Numbered from the stretch's first letter, positions 25,949 to 35,465 are shown. The stretch is DNA of 64,000 nt from Candidatus Poribacteria bacterium WGA-3G (GCA_000406005.1 ASZN01000001.1:62001-126000), one strand, 5' to 3'. Made by a program: numbers and translations. Notes: a model not told the origin generated them from the sequence alone.

Positions 25949-26896
25949 TCACCTACGCCACCACGTTTTTTTCGGGTGATACAAGGTAAGCAGCTTTGAA
26001 ATCGCCTTCGCTTTCTTGTCCAAACGCAATACTGTCTCACAGGCTTCAATCACGCGTTGTTTAGCATGCGCATCTCCAGTGGTTTCATAAATATGATGAT
26101 AACTTTGTGCCACAGCGGTATGATAGGCAACAGCATCTACGCTGTCAGGTACTTCGGCAGGAAGATTCGCTGCAATCTCAACGGCCTTGTCCCAAGTCTC
26201 CACTTCGGCACAACAGATAACGAGATGGTAGCGCGGAACCTGTTCCTCAGGGCACAGCCAAGAGGCTTGCGCATAACACATCACCGCTTCCGTCCAATCA
26301 GTGTTGGCGACGTGCAACTGTGCCAGTTCAACATAGAAGTTATACAACCCTTTCTCTGTTATTGTGTAAAGCAATACGCCGGTGTTTGCCAGCCAATCCC
26401 TTTCTAATAGGAAATTAATCGCTGAGTTTCTCTCGTCTTCCGTAATCTGGATATCGGTGAGTAGGTGCTTCGCCATAGCAGCATTCGGAAAAATCTTGGT
26501 ACGACTTTTCAATAAGGGATAGGCTTGCACCGGCTTATCCATCGTCAGGAGTTTTATCCCTGTAGCGATGCGAAACAGCGATACAATCTGATCGCTGTTT
26601 TTGCGTGACATTTCATCAGCAACCGATTCCCGATTCTCCGAAAAATAGAGATTGAGTTCGGCGACTGTATCTCGGATGTCAGTATTGCTTGGATCGAGTT
26701 GATGCGCCTGTGCGTAAAACCGTTGCGCTGTGAAGAGTTCTCGCCAGCCGCGATAGATGGAACCGAGTCGAAAATTGGCAAGCGCGTGGGTTGATGTTTC
26801 GTCCGTTGTATTGAGGATGTCATCGTAAACTTGTATGGCTTCGGCGAGCCTGCCTTCGGTTTCTAACGCTTGCGCTTCAGTGATTGGATTTGACAT
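25949..26896 (-). CDS. tetratricopeptide-repeat protein
   Basis: A 315-residue all-helical protein with TPR motifs at about residues 5-80 (AEAIQVYDDIL, ALANFRLGSIYRGWRELFTAQRFYAQAHQLDPSN) and again at about 205-300. No signal peptide or membrane helix is seen, so it is cytoplasmic. TPR proteins bind partners; nothing shows which. The ribosome binding site is weak. It is transcribed away from the gene at 27082. Confidence 0.75.
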   Translation of the reverse strand: MSNPITEAQALETEGRLAEAIQVYDDILNTTDETSTHALANFRLGSIYRGWRELFTAQRFYAQAHQLDPSNTDIRDTVAELNLYFSENRESVADEMSRKNSDQIVSLFRIATGIKLLTMDKPVQAYPLLKSRTKIFPNAAMAKHLLTDIQITEDERNSAINFLLERDWLANTGVLLYTITEKGLYNFYVELAQLHVANTDWTEAVMCYAQASWLCPEEQVPRYHLVICCAEVETWDKAVEIAANLPAEVPDSVDAVAYHTAVAQSYHHIYETTGDAHAKQRVIEACETVLRLDKKAKAISKLLTLYHPKKTWWRR

Positions 26897-26990
26897 AGGG
26901 GGTCCGCTTTCTTAATAAACGTTGACCACCATTGTAAACCGATAACCTTCGTTTGTCAAGCAGCTTTCCTGCCTGAAGATTTACACTAAC

Positions 26991-27030
26991 AGGACTTACG
27001 CGTTTTTTCATTAAATTCTACATAATACGC
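26991..27030 (+). repeat. single left end of the AGGACTTACGC element
   Basis: The 40 bp match the first 40 bp of the complete element at 15030 with a few changes, but the matching right end is absent. It abuts the promoter at 27032, so an old insertion may have supplied or shaped the upstream region of the next gene. Confidence 0.6.
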
Positions 27031-27031
27031 A

Positions 27032-27060
27032 TTGACATATCTAAAAAAAAACGGTAAAAT
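27032..27060 (+). promoter_or_regulatory. sigma-70-like promoter
   Basis: TTGACA (27032-27037) and TAAAAT (27055-27060) are spaced by 17 bp. Transcription would begin near 27067, which makes the first ATG (27067) nearly leaderless and favours the ATG at 27082 as the real start. Confidence 0.65.
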
Positions 27061-27081
27061 TACAGTATGGAGAATTCTTTG

Positions 27082-28854
27082 ATGAAACAACTATCACGTC
27101 TACTCATTTTCGCAATCAGCATCGGACTCTACATTGCTGCGGCAGTGCCGTCAGACGCTATCGACACACCGCCGTGGCAACCCACAGGAAAATACATACA
27201 CCCGGATATCCGAGAGAGTTCCGGTATCGTCGCAAGCCAGCAGTTTGAAGGTGTCTACTGGACACTCAACGACTCTGGCAACCCCGCTACACTCTACGCC
27301 ACAAAACGCAACGGCGAACGCATCCAAGAAATAGCAGTAAAAGGTTCCCGAAACTTCGATTGGGAAGCACTCGGTATTGACGGTAAAAATCGACTCTGGA
27401 TCGGCGAAATCGGTAATAACAGTAGACTGCGGATGGATCTGAAGGTAGTTGTCGTTGCAGAACCGGATCCATTTACCGAAACAGAGGCGGAAGTCATCGC
27501 GAGCTATCCGTATCGCTACCCAGCTGAAAACGTGGATGCAGAAGGATTGTTTATTGTCAACGGTATGCCTTATATTGTCTCTAAAGAAAGAGAGCGCGCA
27601 GTGCTTTACCGTTTTCCAACACTGCAAGCAGATACAAAACAGGTATTGGAAAAGGTCGGTGAATTCGCCGGGGCGAAATTCGTGACCGGTGCTGGCGTGT
27701 CAGCAGATGGCACACGGCTTGCCGTTTGCACCTACGACGCACTCTGGGTATATCACGACACGTCAGGTGATTTAGCGAAAATGATTCAAGGCACACCGTG
27801 GCACTTACCACACAGTTTCTATGGAGAAGCCGTCTGCTTTGATGGCGATGATCTCGTTTTAACAAACGAGGCGCGAGACATCTATGCAGTGCCACAGTTT
27901 TGGTATGAGAAAGAATGGACATTACCATCAAAGGACACCCAATCGGCAATTGATCTGTTCCCAAGAACAGCAGCAAACGGCGGAACGGTTCAGGTAGAAA
28001 CCTACCGCACCGAGGGCATTGATATAGGCGGAAGCCATGTCGTTTTCACACCGGAAGCTGCCGGAAACAGCGGATCCTTAACCGCTCCGATTGAGGCTCC
28101 TTATACGGATATTTACGAAATTCGTGCCATCTTAACGCGTGGGCAAGCGTATGCACAGGTTCAATTATCCGTCAACGGCACCACAATCGGCACGCCTTAC
28201 GACTGTTATTCTCCTGAACCGATAGCCGGTACATTCGTCTCTTATGGGACCGCCCCGTTGAATGCTGGTGAAAACCAGATAACGCTCCGTACCCTCGGAA
28301 AGGCAGCCGAAGCCACAGGCTATAAAATCGGTGTTGATGCCTATCAGGTATTAAACGCCTCCCCTTATGTCAAGCAATACATGGTTTTAGGTCCGTTCCC
28401 CAAGACAGATGTTGATGCGATTCATGCGCGCCTGCACACTGACGGTCAATTGGATTTGAAAAAGAGCCACACAGGCATTGATGGCAAAGCCGTCCACTGG
28501 CAGAAAGCGACGACCAGAGCAGACGGTTTTCTTGATTTACGGAGAGACCTGAGTCCTACGCCAATGACTGCTGGTTACGCGTTGGTGTATGTCCACGCAC
28601 CGAAAGCAACGGATTTGGTGATGCTACTCGGGAGTGATGACGAGACCGCTGTCTGGTTAAACGGCACTGAAATTCACCGGAAAAGTATCAATGCCGGCGC
28701 GACGGCAGATGCAGATGCAGTGCCGTGCCAACTGAAATCCGGATGGAACACGGTTTTGTGCCAGAAAGTTGATCTCGGATGGTCGTGGGGTCTCTATTTG
28801 CGGTTCACGGACGCAGATGGAGTTCTCAGATATGCTACAGAACCAGAAGAATAG
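27082..28854 (+). CDS. secreted propeller-like protein with C-terminal carbohydrate-binding-like domains
   Basis: About 590 residues from the ATG at 27082 (GGAG at 27069). Signal peptide at about 1-30 (ending SDAI). The first part (about 35-290) resembles SdiA-regulated/phytase-like propellers: IRESSGIVASQQFEGVYWTLNDSGNPATLYA, FDWEALGIDGKNRLWIGEIGNNS, and YPAENVDAEGLFIVNG. The second part (about 305-430) is a jelly-roll like those of sugar-binding modules (EAAGNSGSLTAPIEAPYTDIYEIRAILTRG). The last part (about 440-590) has the pattern MVLGPFP...DDETAVWLNGTEIHRKS...GWNTVLCQKVDLGWSWGLYLRF, common at the end of secreted glycan-degrading proteins. A surface role on polysaccharide or phosphate esters is plausible but not proven. 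Confidence 0.75.
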   Translation: MKQLSRLLIFAISIGLYIAAAVPSDAIDTPPWQPTGKYIHPDIRESSGIVASQQFEGVYWTLNDSGNPATLYATKRNGERIQEIAVKGSRNFDWEALGIDGKNRLWIGEIGNNSRLRMDLKVVVVAEPDPFTETEAEVIASYPYRYPAENVDAEGLFIVNGMPYIVSKERERAVLYRFPTLQADTKQVLEKVGEFAGAKFVTGAGVSADGTRLAVCTYDALWVYHDTSGDLAKMIQGTPWHLPHSFYGEAVCFDGDDLVLTNEARDIYAVPQFWYEKEWTLPSKDTQSAIDLFPRTAANGGTVQVETYRTEGIDIGGSHVVFTPEAAGNSGSLTAPIEAPYTDIYEIRAILTRGQAYAQVQLSVNGTTIGTPYDCYSPEPIAGTFVSYGTAPLNAGENQITLRTLGKAAEATGYKIGVDAYQVLNASPYVKQYMVLGPFPKTDVDAIHARLHTDGQLDLKKSHTGIDGKAVHWQKATTRADGFLDLRRDLSPTPMTAGYALVYVHAPKATDLVMLLGSDDETAVWLNGTEIHRKSINAGATADADAVPCQLKSGWNTVLCQKVDLGWSWGLYLRFTDADGVLRYATEPEE

Positions 28855-29010
28855 CATTTTCCCTGTAACCGTCTGAACCGGTATTTTCTCCAATCCTATC
28901 AAATTTCCTCATCCACAAAAAAGTAAATCCCCGTCTGTATCCAATTCCACGAATTCATCGTTAAACACGTAGATAAATATATCATTAGTCCTGAAAACGT
29001 TTAACCTATT

Positions 29011-29091
29011 AGGGCTTACGCAATTTTCTGGGTATTTGATAAGTCAGGCGGGGTTACAAACCCCGCATGCAACGAAGGGTACGTAATTCCT
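29011..29091. repeat. 81-bp diverged copy of the AGGACTTACGC element
   Basis: It starts AGGGCTTACGCA and ends ACGTAATTCCT, a mutated inverted end. The middle holds a perfect palindrome, GCGGGGTT-ACA-AACCCCGC. It occupies most of the gap between 28855 and 29151; the remaining bases show nothing. Confidence 0.55.
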
Positions 29092-29151
29092 ACCTATGAT
29101 AGTGGAAATAGACACATTATTCAGTTTGAGAACAGTAGCGGGGTATATTTG

Positions 29152-31140
29152 ATGCAATTTAATTTTCTTAGATTTAACAGACAGAGCACTTTGCTGCGAA
29201 TCGCAGAAACAATCGGGTTGGTTGTGATCATCTTGGCAGCCGTATCCGTTCCGGTAGATGCTTCCAGTATAGCACACCGCGATATCTTTGTCGGCGCAAG
29301 TGCACGGGCAGTCGGTATGGGGAGCGCATTCACAGCAGGTCCCTCAGCGAATAACGGTTTCCTCTGGAATCCATCTTCATTAGGATTTATGGACGGCGTA
29401 GAAGTGAGCATGGGAGGGATGCCGTTTCCCGGTAGCACATCAAGCAGCGAACAGGCATTTTCTATCGCCGCGAACCCAAAATCGTTCGGCATAACAGACA
29501 GAGACTTAGGTAACTTATCTTTCGCAACATGGCTTGACGGTTGGGGCAACGATACAACTGAATCCACACAGATCGTGCTTTTAGGATACGGACTCGCGTT
29601 CGGACATAACGCCTCAGCAGGTGCGAACTTACGATACTATCAAAACAACAATCCCATCAGAACTAACTTCTTATGGAGCGTAGATTTAGGGATGCAGTTC
29701 GCCTACCCGCTGGAAAAATGGGGTGATACGGTGAAGGTCGGTGTCAACTTCTCGGAACTGAGCAACGGTATCCGAGAAGATGGAGTCCTCCTTGAGAGTT
29801 CGCCGCTTGCAGCACGTTTCGGTACAACCTACGAATTCGGCAGCCATACGCTCTTTTCCGCCGACTTCGCTGTCCGAGGCGAGAACAGCATAGATTGGAA
29901 CCAACGGCTTCGACTCCATATCGGTGCCGAGCACTGGCTCATCAATGGACACTTCGGACTCCGTGTCGGTTATACCACCCTAACAAATTCTGATAGATTC
30001 TTGGCAGGTGAATTGGCAAGAGGTGTCAGTTTCCGAAATTCCGCAGGACAACTCGATTACGCTTACGTTAGCGGCAGCGACTTTGAGGCCGGCGTTCACT
30101 GGATCTCCGCAACCCTACGTTGGGGCGACGGGAACATAGCACCCGTATTAGCAAACACGCCTCCTGAAACACCAAAAACAGAAGAGGTACAAGAAGCACC
30201 CGCACCGATTTTAATGCCTGCAACCCTCACTGCTGAAACAACAACGTTAGCATTGCAACTCTCAGACCAAGTGATCTCACCGAATAACGACGGCGTTGCT
30301 GACGAAACAACACTCCGCTTGCAGCTCACGGAAACCGAAAACTCACAAGGAATGGCAAGCGATACCTTAAAGTGGCAGTTAAATATCCGTGATGAATATA
30401 CCGAAAGTGTTTGGGAAAAATCTGGAACAGGTCTCCCCACAGAAGGTATCGTCTGGAATGGGATCGCAAACACAGGCAACTTGGTTCCAGATGGCAACTA
30501 CGATATCCAACTGCACGTCCTTGACACGCAAGGGAAACTACACCTAAAAGACAGCGAGAAAATTACAGTAGACCTCATCCCGACAACGTTAGAACTCTTT
30601 GGAAAGACAGCGACAACGGTCGGTGTGAAAACATGGGACATGAGTCCACTCGCACACTGGAAACTCGAACTTTTCGATACCGAGAACACACTCGTCGAAC
30701 AGGTAGAGGGAGAGGGCGCACCACCAGAGGAGATCACTTTAACCAAAATCCAGTCGCAGCCTGCTGCCATTTATACTGGCAAGTTGCACGTTCAAGACAT
30801 CGCTGGCAACCGGAACACACAAGAAGCGCGGTTAACACTCGGAGCGGAGCCACAACCCATAGTAGAAGCGGTTACAGCAACAGCATCGCTCCCACCAACA
30901 GCAAAGCTGACATTGATGGTCGGTTCTTTTGCGGAATCTCGTAACGCTGAAATGCTGGCTGATAATCTGGGGTGGATGTATCCAGATGAGGAAGTGCAGA
31001 TATATACAGCCGTCGTTGAAGGCAGAACGATGCATCGGGTAACGATCGGGCAGTTTGCGGAACGCTCGGAGGCAACAGACCTCAAACAGCACGTCGAAGA
31101 GACACAAGGTGTTGAACCGATATTGATTACAGTCCAATAA
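29152..31140 (+). CDS. PorV/PorQ-like outer-membrane barrel fused to FlgD-Ig and SPOR domains
   Basis: A 662-residue envelope protein (ATG at 29152; the TTG just before it is also possible). Signal peptide at about 1-40. Residues about 45-330 read as a PorV/UPF0164-type beta-barrel: IFVGASARAVGMGSAFTA, NNGFLWNPSSLG, alternating strands and terminal aromatic residues. A Pro/Glu-rich linker leads to one or two Ig-like domains of FlgD type (DQVISPNNDGVADETTL, IVWNGIANTGNLVPDGNYDIQL). The last 80 residues form a SPOR domain (LTLMVGSFAESRNAEMLADNLG, RVTIGQFAERSEATDLKQHV), which binds denuded peptidoglycan. PorV shuttles proteins of the type IX secretion system in Bacteroidetes; whether that applies here is unknown. 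The fusion order is unusual. Confidence 0.8.
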   Translation: MQFNFLRFNRQSTLLRIAETIGLVVIILAAVSVPVDASSIAHRDIFVGASARAVGMGSAFTAGPSANNGFLWNPSSLGFMDGVEVSMGGMPFPGSTSSSEQAFSIAANPKSFGITDRDLGNLSFATWLDGWGNDTTESTQIVLLGYGLAFGHNASAGANLRYYQNNNPIRTNFLWSVDLGMQFAYPLEKWGDTVKVGVNFSELSNGIREDGVLLESSPLAARFGTTYEFGSHTLFSADFAVRGENSIDWNQRLRLHIGAEHWLINGHFGLRVGYTTLTNSDRFLAGELARGVSFRNSAGQLDYAYVSGSDFEAGVHWISATLRWGDGNIAPVLANTPPETPKTEEVQEAPAPILMPATLTAETTTLALQLSDQVISPNNDGVADETTLRLQLTETENSQGMASDTLKWQLNIRDEYTESVWEKSGTGLPTEGIVWNGIANTGNLVPDGNYDIQLHVLDTQGKLHLKDSEKITVDLIPTTLELFGKTATTVGVKTWDMSPLAHWKLELFDTENTLVEQVEGEGAPPEEITLTKIQSQPAAIYTGKLHVQDIAGNRNTQEARLTLGAEPQPIVEAVTATASLPPTAKLTLMVGSFAESRNAEMLADNLGWMYPDEEVQIYTAVVEGRTMHRVTIGQFAERSEATDLKQHVEETQGVEPILITVQ

Positions 31141-31457
31141 CAGGACTTACGCGAACAGGCAATAAAGCAATTGCGTGCGGTAGATTTGCGGAATATGTTC
31201 GTCTAACAGATACCGACGCATCTTTATTCCTGTTCACTTTTGAGCAAAGATGGTATTGTGCTTGCGGGCCCTTCTTTCGGGATGTTCGAGCATGAATTAT
31301 TGGGAACAGTCTGTCTTTTTGCCTTAAGCGCGCGCAAACGAACAACAACAGGGGGCAAATTTTTCTCGTATTCTTCTCGAGTCGAGGGTTTTCGGTAAAT
31401 TGATGATATAGAGGACCCTCGGAAATTGAACGGCTATTAATCATACTTCAATAACAC
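31141..31457. other. intergenic region with a single AGGACTTACGC end
   Basis: The gap starts with AGGACTTACGC (31142-31152) directly after the stop of the barrel gene; no inverted partner end is visible. A minus-strand open frame of 105 codons runs through it but has no recognisable domain and no good start site. Otherwise nothing is seen. Confidence 0.4.
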
Positions 31458-33833
31458 TTAGTTGCCCTTATCAGGTTCAAGATTTGAGGAATACTCTAAA
31501 CGTGAAATATATTCTCTCATAAAATTATAATCTGGCTCACCATTAGAATCAACAGGCAGGCGTATTTCTGCTTCTTTGAGTCTTGTTTGACTACATTTCC
31601 TACCATAATTATATCTGTATTGCTCCACATTGAATATTGTGACAAAAAACATTGCCACATACATATCCATTTCAAACCGAGGAATTAGTTTTTCTACATG
31701 GTCGGAGGCACTAAATGGCAGTGCTTGGTAGCTACAATAACCACAGACAGCACTATCTATAGTAAGCACACCAGAATCTTCTGTCTTTGTAGCAAAGAAT
31801 CCTCTGACACCGTTATTTGTAGACTGTGTGGTTACATAAGGGTATTCACCAAAACCAGCGTATTCTAAGTCCTCAATAGGAGTTGTCTTTGTTCCGCTTA
31901 TTGTGAATAGATCGGGAATTTTAAATAATTTCCAGTCTTCGGTGTTAAGAGAAATCGGACTGGCAACGAACTTACTCGGTTTTTGTGAGACAAAAGACTT
32001 TAATTCATTACCAAACAGGTATGTTGAATAATTTAGCAAAGTCTCCTTGAACTCTTTATTAGACAGGACAGAATAATCTGTTTCCATATATCTTTCAGCT
32101 GCCCACTCACAAGTATGGTCAAGTTCAATATTAACACTTAAGCCCTGCTTTTCAGTGCGATTAACATAACAATGAAGCCACTCTTTTTCAACTTCTTCCC
32201 ATTTATTATCACTATCAAACCGACCTTTTACTTTGTTCTTTTTGAATTTATCATCCTTGTAGTATCCAAGAAAAACCTTCTTTGCAGGCGGTTGTGGTCT
32301 GTGCGCCGTAAAAATCATAATACAAGTAACTGTGCTGACCTTGGAATTAAAAAATAATTCGTCGGGCATAGATAGCACAGCTTCTAATGTATGATCCCTC
32401 AAAATACTTTGTTTAAGTTCTCCAATTTTACCTCGAACAGACAAGGCAGATTGCATTGGCACAATAGCAACACAAACACTCCCTATCTGTAAACAATCTA
32501 AATTGTTTTTTACAAACTTAAGTTCCTCCGGATCAGTTGGTTTTGATTGGTAGGGTGGATTGAGAAATCCAACATTAGGACGCTTTGCCTTGATTTCCTC
32601 AATTATTTCAGACGAAAAGCAATCACCAAGAAATATATTTGATTTACCATCTTGATTGATATACATATTTGAGACAGCAAGCGGATAGATGTTTGACTGA
32701 ACTTCAACGCCGTAAATCTGAGATTGTTTGATCCGATTTTCAACTTTACTATCACCTGCAGCATCGTCAATCATTTCCTTCATAGCCGCAATTAGAAATC
32801 CACCTGTACCAACACAATTGTCATAAACAACGGAGTTTCTATTGACTTGCGCCAACTTTGCGAAAAGATTTGTAATATGAGGGGGCGTAAGAACAATACC
32901 AAGTCCTTTATCCGAATTTGCATATTGAAGAAACTCTATGTAGAGATCACTTAGAACATCCCGATATTCGTGATTTTGGCGAAATGAATTTACTTCTGTA
33001 TCCACAGCCTCAATGATCCTGCTCAATTCACCCTCGTTTTGTTGTAACATAGTTTCATGGATGAGGAAATTGAACTTATCAACAAGAACACCAAGACGAT
33101 CTTGACGGATACCAGAGTCTTGAAGTTGTGCCTTAACCGTATTTACTATCTGTAGCGACAGTTGTGCTGAATCTTTTTCGGCTTTGTATGATTGTTTAAA
33201 GCTCTCCCTCTTAAGTGCTATGAGTATCGCACTAATCAAAAGCGACCTGTTACTTTCGGACACTCTATTCGTATGTAGTTGACTATTCAAAGATTTGGCG
33301 AATGTGAGTAAAGACTCATAGTCGTTTTTATACTTCCTGTTGTCGTTGATATATCCATTAATATAGTCTTGTGGTGGAAGAAGATCATTTGAAAATTTTG
33401 GTTCAGCACTTTTGTCACCCTTTAATTGTAGAAAATGTGATACCCGCAAACTTGCCTCTGTCATTCCACTTATGCCAATTGCAAGAACATCAAAATCGGC
33501 ACTCAAGTAAGAAGCATAAAGCAAAGCACCGTCCACAGCATAATCTTCATATTGATCACGAGCTGAGCTTTCATGTCGTTGTATATCGGATTTACATTCA
33601 ATGACAGCAATAAAATCAGGTTTATCATTAAACTGAATAATAAAATCAGGTTTGCCTACCCCCGTCCCACTTTTTGATGCTGATCTCAATAACTTCTGGA
33701 TGCGTGGCGAGTCTGACATTTGTTCTTCAATCTTGATTTCGGAATCATATTTCTCAAAGTGCTTACGAACAAGGTTTTCTGTTTTCCTTTCATTTTCAGA
33801 TTCCAGTAAAACAAATAATGTTGATTGGCTCAT
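31458..33833 (-). CDS. single-chain restriction-modification enzyme: nuclease, N6-adenine methylase and specificity domain
   Basis: About 791 residues from the ATG at 33833 (AAGGAG before it). The N-terminus has a PD-(D/E)xK-type nuclease core (KPDFII then DFIAVIECK, about residues 61-81). The middle is a gamma-class adenine methylase with motif I NCVGTGGFL (about 339-347) and the catalytic NPPY (about 425-428). The last 170 residues look like an HsdS target-recognition domain (LNTEDWKLFKIPDLFTISG, YPYVTTQSTNNGVRGFF, YGRKCSQTRLKEAEIRLP). This order matches type IIG/BcgI-like enzymes, in which one polypeptide cuts and methylates. It is the first gene of the defence island; its upstream side carries the IS605 remnant. 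Confidence 0.82.
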   Translation of the reverse strand: MSQSTLFVLLESENERKTENLVRKHFEKYDSEIKIEEQMSDSPRIQKLLRSASKSGTGVGKPDFIIQFNDKPDFIAVIECKSDIQRHESSARDQYEDYAVDGALLYASYLSADFDVLAIGISGMTEASLRVSHFLQLKGDKSAEPKFSNDLLPPQDYINGYINDNRKYKNDYESLLTFAKSLNSQLHTNRVSESNRSLLISAILIALKRESFKQSYKAEKDSAQLSLQIVNTVKAQLQDSGIRQDRLGVLVDKFNFLIHETMLQQNEGELSRIIEAVDTEVNSFRQNHEYRDVLSDLYIEFLQYANSDKGLGIVLTPPHITNLFAKLAQVNRNSVVYDNCVGTGGFLIAAMKEMIDDAAGDSKVENRIKQSQIYGVEVQSNIYPLAVSNMYINQDGKSNIFLGDCFSSEIIEEIKAKRPNVGFLNPPYQSKPTDPEELKFVKNNLDCLQIGSVCVAIVPMQSALSVRGKIGELKQSILRDHTLEAVLSMPDELFFNSKVSTVTCIMIFTAHRPQPPAKKVFLGYYKDDKFKKNKVKGRFDSDNKWEEVEKEWLHCYVNRTEKQGLSVNIELDHTCEWAAERYMETDYSVLSNKEFKETLLNYSTYLFGNELKSFVSQKPSKFVASPISLNTEDWKLFKIPDLFTISGTKTTPIEDLEYAGFGEYPYVTTQSTNNGVRGFFATKTEDSGVLTIDSAVCGYCSYQALPFSASDHVEKLIPRFEMDMYVAMFFVTIFNVEQYRYNYGRKCSQTRLKEAEIRLPVDSNGEPDYNFMREYISRLEYSSNLEPDKGN

Positions 33834-33914
33834 ACAATACTCCTTCAGAAATTTCCAAAACATATCCGTTTTATGCCTATTCGGTTTACGAGGTTTACCG
33901 CCGATTTGACATAC

Positions 33915-33960
33915 TCACCCAGCTAAAGCAAGGGTGATTCTTTTGTTCCTTTTAGGAACA
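33915..33960 (-). ncRNA. probable right end of the IS605-type element and 3' part of its omega RNA
   Basis: Directly after the tnpB stop (reading on the minus strand) there are two hairpins: TGTTCC/GGAACA (33944-33960) and TCACCC/GGGTGA (33915-33937). Such hairpins end IS200/IS605 elements, and the omega RNA that guides TnpB normally spans the end of tnpB and this region. The guide would begin just beyond about 33905. The exact RNA ends cannot be fixed from sequence alone. Confidence 0.4.
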
Positions 33961-33970
33961 TTCCTCGTGT

Positions 33971-35209
33971 TTAAGACGAGGCAACAGGGACTTCCAAGCG
34001 AAAGCCCAAGGGCGGTGTCATGCGGGGAGAACCCATTTCCGCCACTACGGGGACACCGAAGTGCCCCAGATACTTTTCTCGGATATTGATCGCACCTACA
34101 CCGTCGCGGTGATATTTGAAACCACATTTACAGGTATAGTTGCGATTGTTAGGTTTCTTTCGGTTGCCACATTTCGGGCAAGTTTGAGAGGTATAGGATT
34201 CGTCAATGACTTTGACTTTGATACCTAACACTTTCGCTTTGTAGGTTATCAACTCGGTAATCTTGCCAAAAGCCCACTGGTGGAGTTTCTGGTTCGTCTT
34301 TTTTCCGTAGTCTATGTGGTTTCGGATACCTGTGAGGTCTCCAAGCACAATCGTGCCGATACCTTTTGTTTGGCAGTATTTGACGAACTTGGTAGTCTGT
34401 TTGTGGAGCGCGTCTTTGATCTGGTTATCAATCTTTCTAATACGCTTCCACTTCCGACGGGTGAGTCTCCACCAGCGTTTGGAATGGCGTTTACACCGAC
34501 GGATCGTCTGACTGAATTCGGCAAGCACTTTGTTTCTATAGCGGTATAGTGAGCGGATATACCGTCCATTGTAGATATGTGTGTCTTGACCGTCGTGAGA
34601 GACAATCGGGTGTATTTCGCCTATATCAACGCCTGCGACTTCTTTACCTGTTTCAGGTGTTTCGGTGTGATACAAATACGAAAAATGGAGTGTCCAGTGT
34701 CCGTAGTTATAGCACAAATCAATCGTTGCGATATGTTCTGCTTTAGACATATCAAAGTTGTTGGGCAAAGGTATATCTATTTTCGGTTGACCCTGTGCCA
34801 TAGAAAGTTCAACGCGTTTACCAAAGAGACTACCTTCTACAAAACGAATGGCAGACTTTTTCCAACGGGTCGTCATATAGTTTTTTCGTTTGTTAGGAGG
34901 TTTCGGTTTCTGAACACCACCGCTCTTTTTCAAGGCGGAGTAGGATTTCCAAGACTTGAAGTAACGCTCCCGAACCGCTTGCCTACTTTGGGAATGCAAG
35001 AGTGGATTAGAGAGTTTTTTGTCTATCCAACCTTCGCAGTCTTTACCGAAATAGAAGTCTCTGTGAGCATGAGGATAGCCACGCTGCCACTGGTACATAT
35101 CCATTTGATAGCAACAGGCATTCCAAAGAGCAGCAGACGCAGCATTCGCTTCAGAGAATATCGGTTGTGCTTCTATTTTTAGTGTTTGCGTGCGGTAGAA
35201 ACTTGGCAT
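33971..35209 (-). CDS. tnpB: TnpB, RNA-guided nuclease of an IS200/IS605-type element
   Basis: A 412-residue TnpB. The N-terminal half (about 1-185) binds omega RNA and DNA. The RuvC part shows GVDIGE with Asp195 (RuvC-I), a zinc ribbon CPKCG...CKCG (Cys344, 347, 360, 362) and HRDGVGAINI with Asp369 (RuvC-III). In RuvC-II the usual catalytic Glu is replaced: the block reads IVLGDLTGI, with Gly290 where Glu is expected and Asp next to it. Glu337 in VDESYTSQTC is a candidate substitute, as in TnpB groups described as having a rearranged RuvC-II site. The start codon lies directly next to the stop of a decayed tnpA. Confidence 0.9.
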   Translation of the reverse strand: MPSFYRTQTLKIEAQPIFSEANAASAALWNACCYQMDMYQWQRGYPHAHRDFYFGKDCEGWIDKKLSNPLLHSQSRQAVRERYFKSWKSYSALKKSGGVQKPKPPNKRKNYMTTRWKKSAIRFVEGSLFGKRVELSMAQGQPKIDIPLPNNFDMSKAEHIATIDLCYNYGHWTLHFSYLYHTETPETGKEVAGVDIGEIHPIVSHDGQDTHIYNGRYIRSLYRYRNKVLAEFSQTIRRCKRHSKRWWRLTRRKWKRIRKIDNQIKDALHKQTTKFVKYCQTKGIGTIVLGDLTGIRNHIDYGKKTNQKLHQWAFGKITELITYKAKVLGIKVKVIDESYTSQTCPKCGNRKKPNNRNYTCKCGFKYHRDGVGAINIREKYLGHFGVPVVAEMGSPRMTPPLGFRLEVPVASS

Positions 35210-35350
35210 TTAGACACCTTTTTGGTTCTCAATATATCTCTTGAGCGGTTCAAGTGAAACACTGCCTGTTGTCGCAACAAACTTACCGCGTGTCCACAAC
35301 GCCCAGAATAACATCCTCAATCCGACAGATGCAGTTTGGAACCGCCTCGG
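35210..35350 (-). pseudogene. decayed C-terminus of TnpA (Y1 transposase)
   Basis: On the minus strand, just before tnpB, the frame reads LWTRGKFVATTG-S-VSLEPLKRYIENQKGV and stops at TAA (35212-35210). This is the end of an IS200/IS605 TnpA, with the catalytic Tyr in KRYIENQ. Going upstream the frame meets a stop after about 45 codons, and the HUH motif and N-terminus are gone. The element therefore cannot move itself. The left boundary given is approximate. Confidence 0.65.
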
Positions 35351-35465
35351 ACTTCACAATAACTATCTCTTTCCACCCAATTACCGCAAATATTTGGTGC
35401 GGTTTCTTTTCTCTGAATAGCGACCTGACGCAAAAATTCTAATCTTGGACTGGGCACTTCACTAT

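Noticed and set aside
31127..31444. A 105-codon minus-strand frame in the gap after the barrel gene
   Set aside because: No recognisable domain, poor start context, and it overlaps the end of the barrel gene and a repeat end.
34577..35182. A 201-codon open frame on the plus strand opposite tnpB
   Set aside because: It is the mirror of tnpB, which has all its motifs on the other strand; the translation shows no domain.
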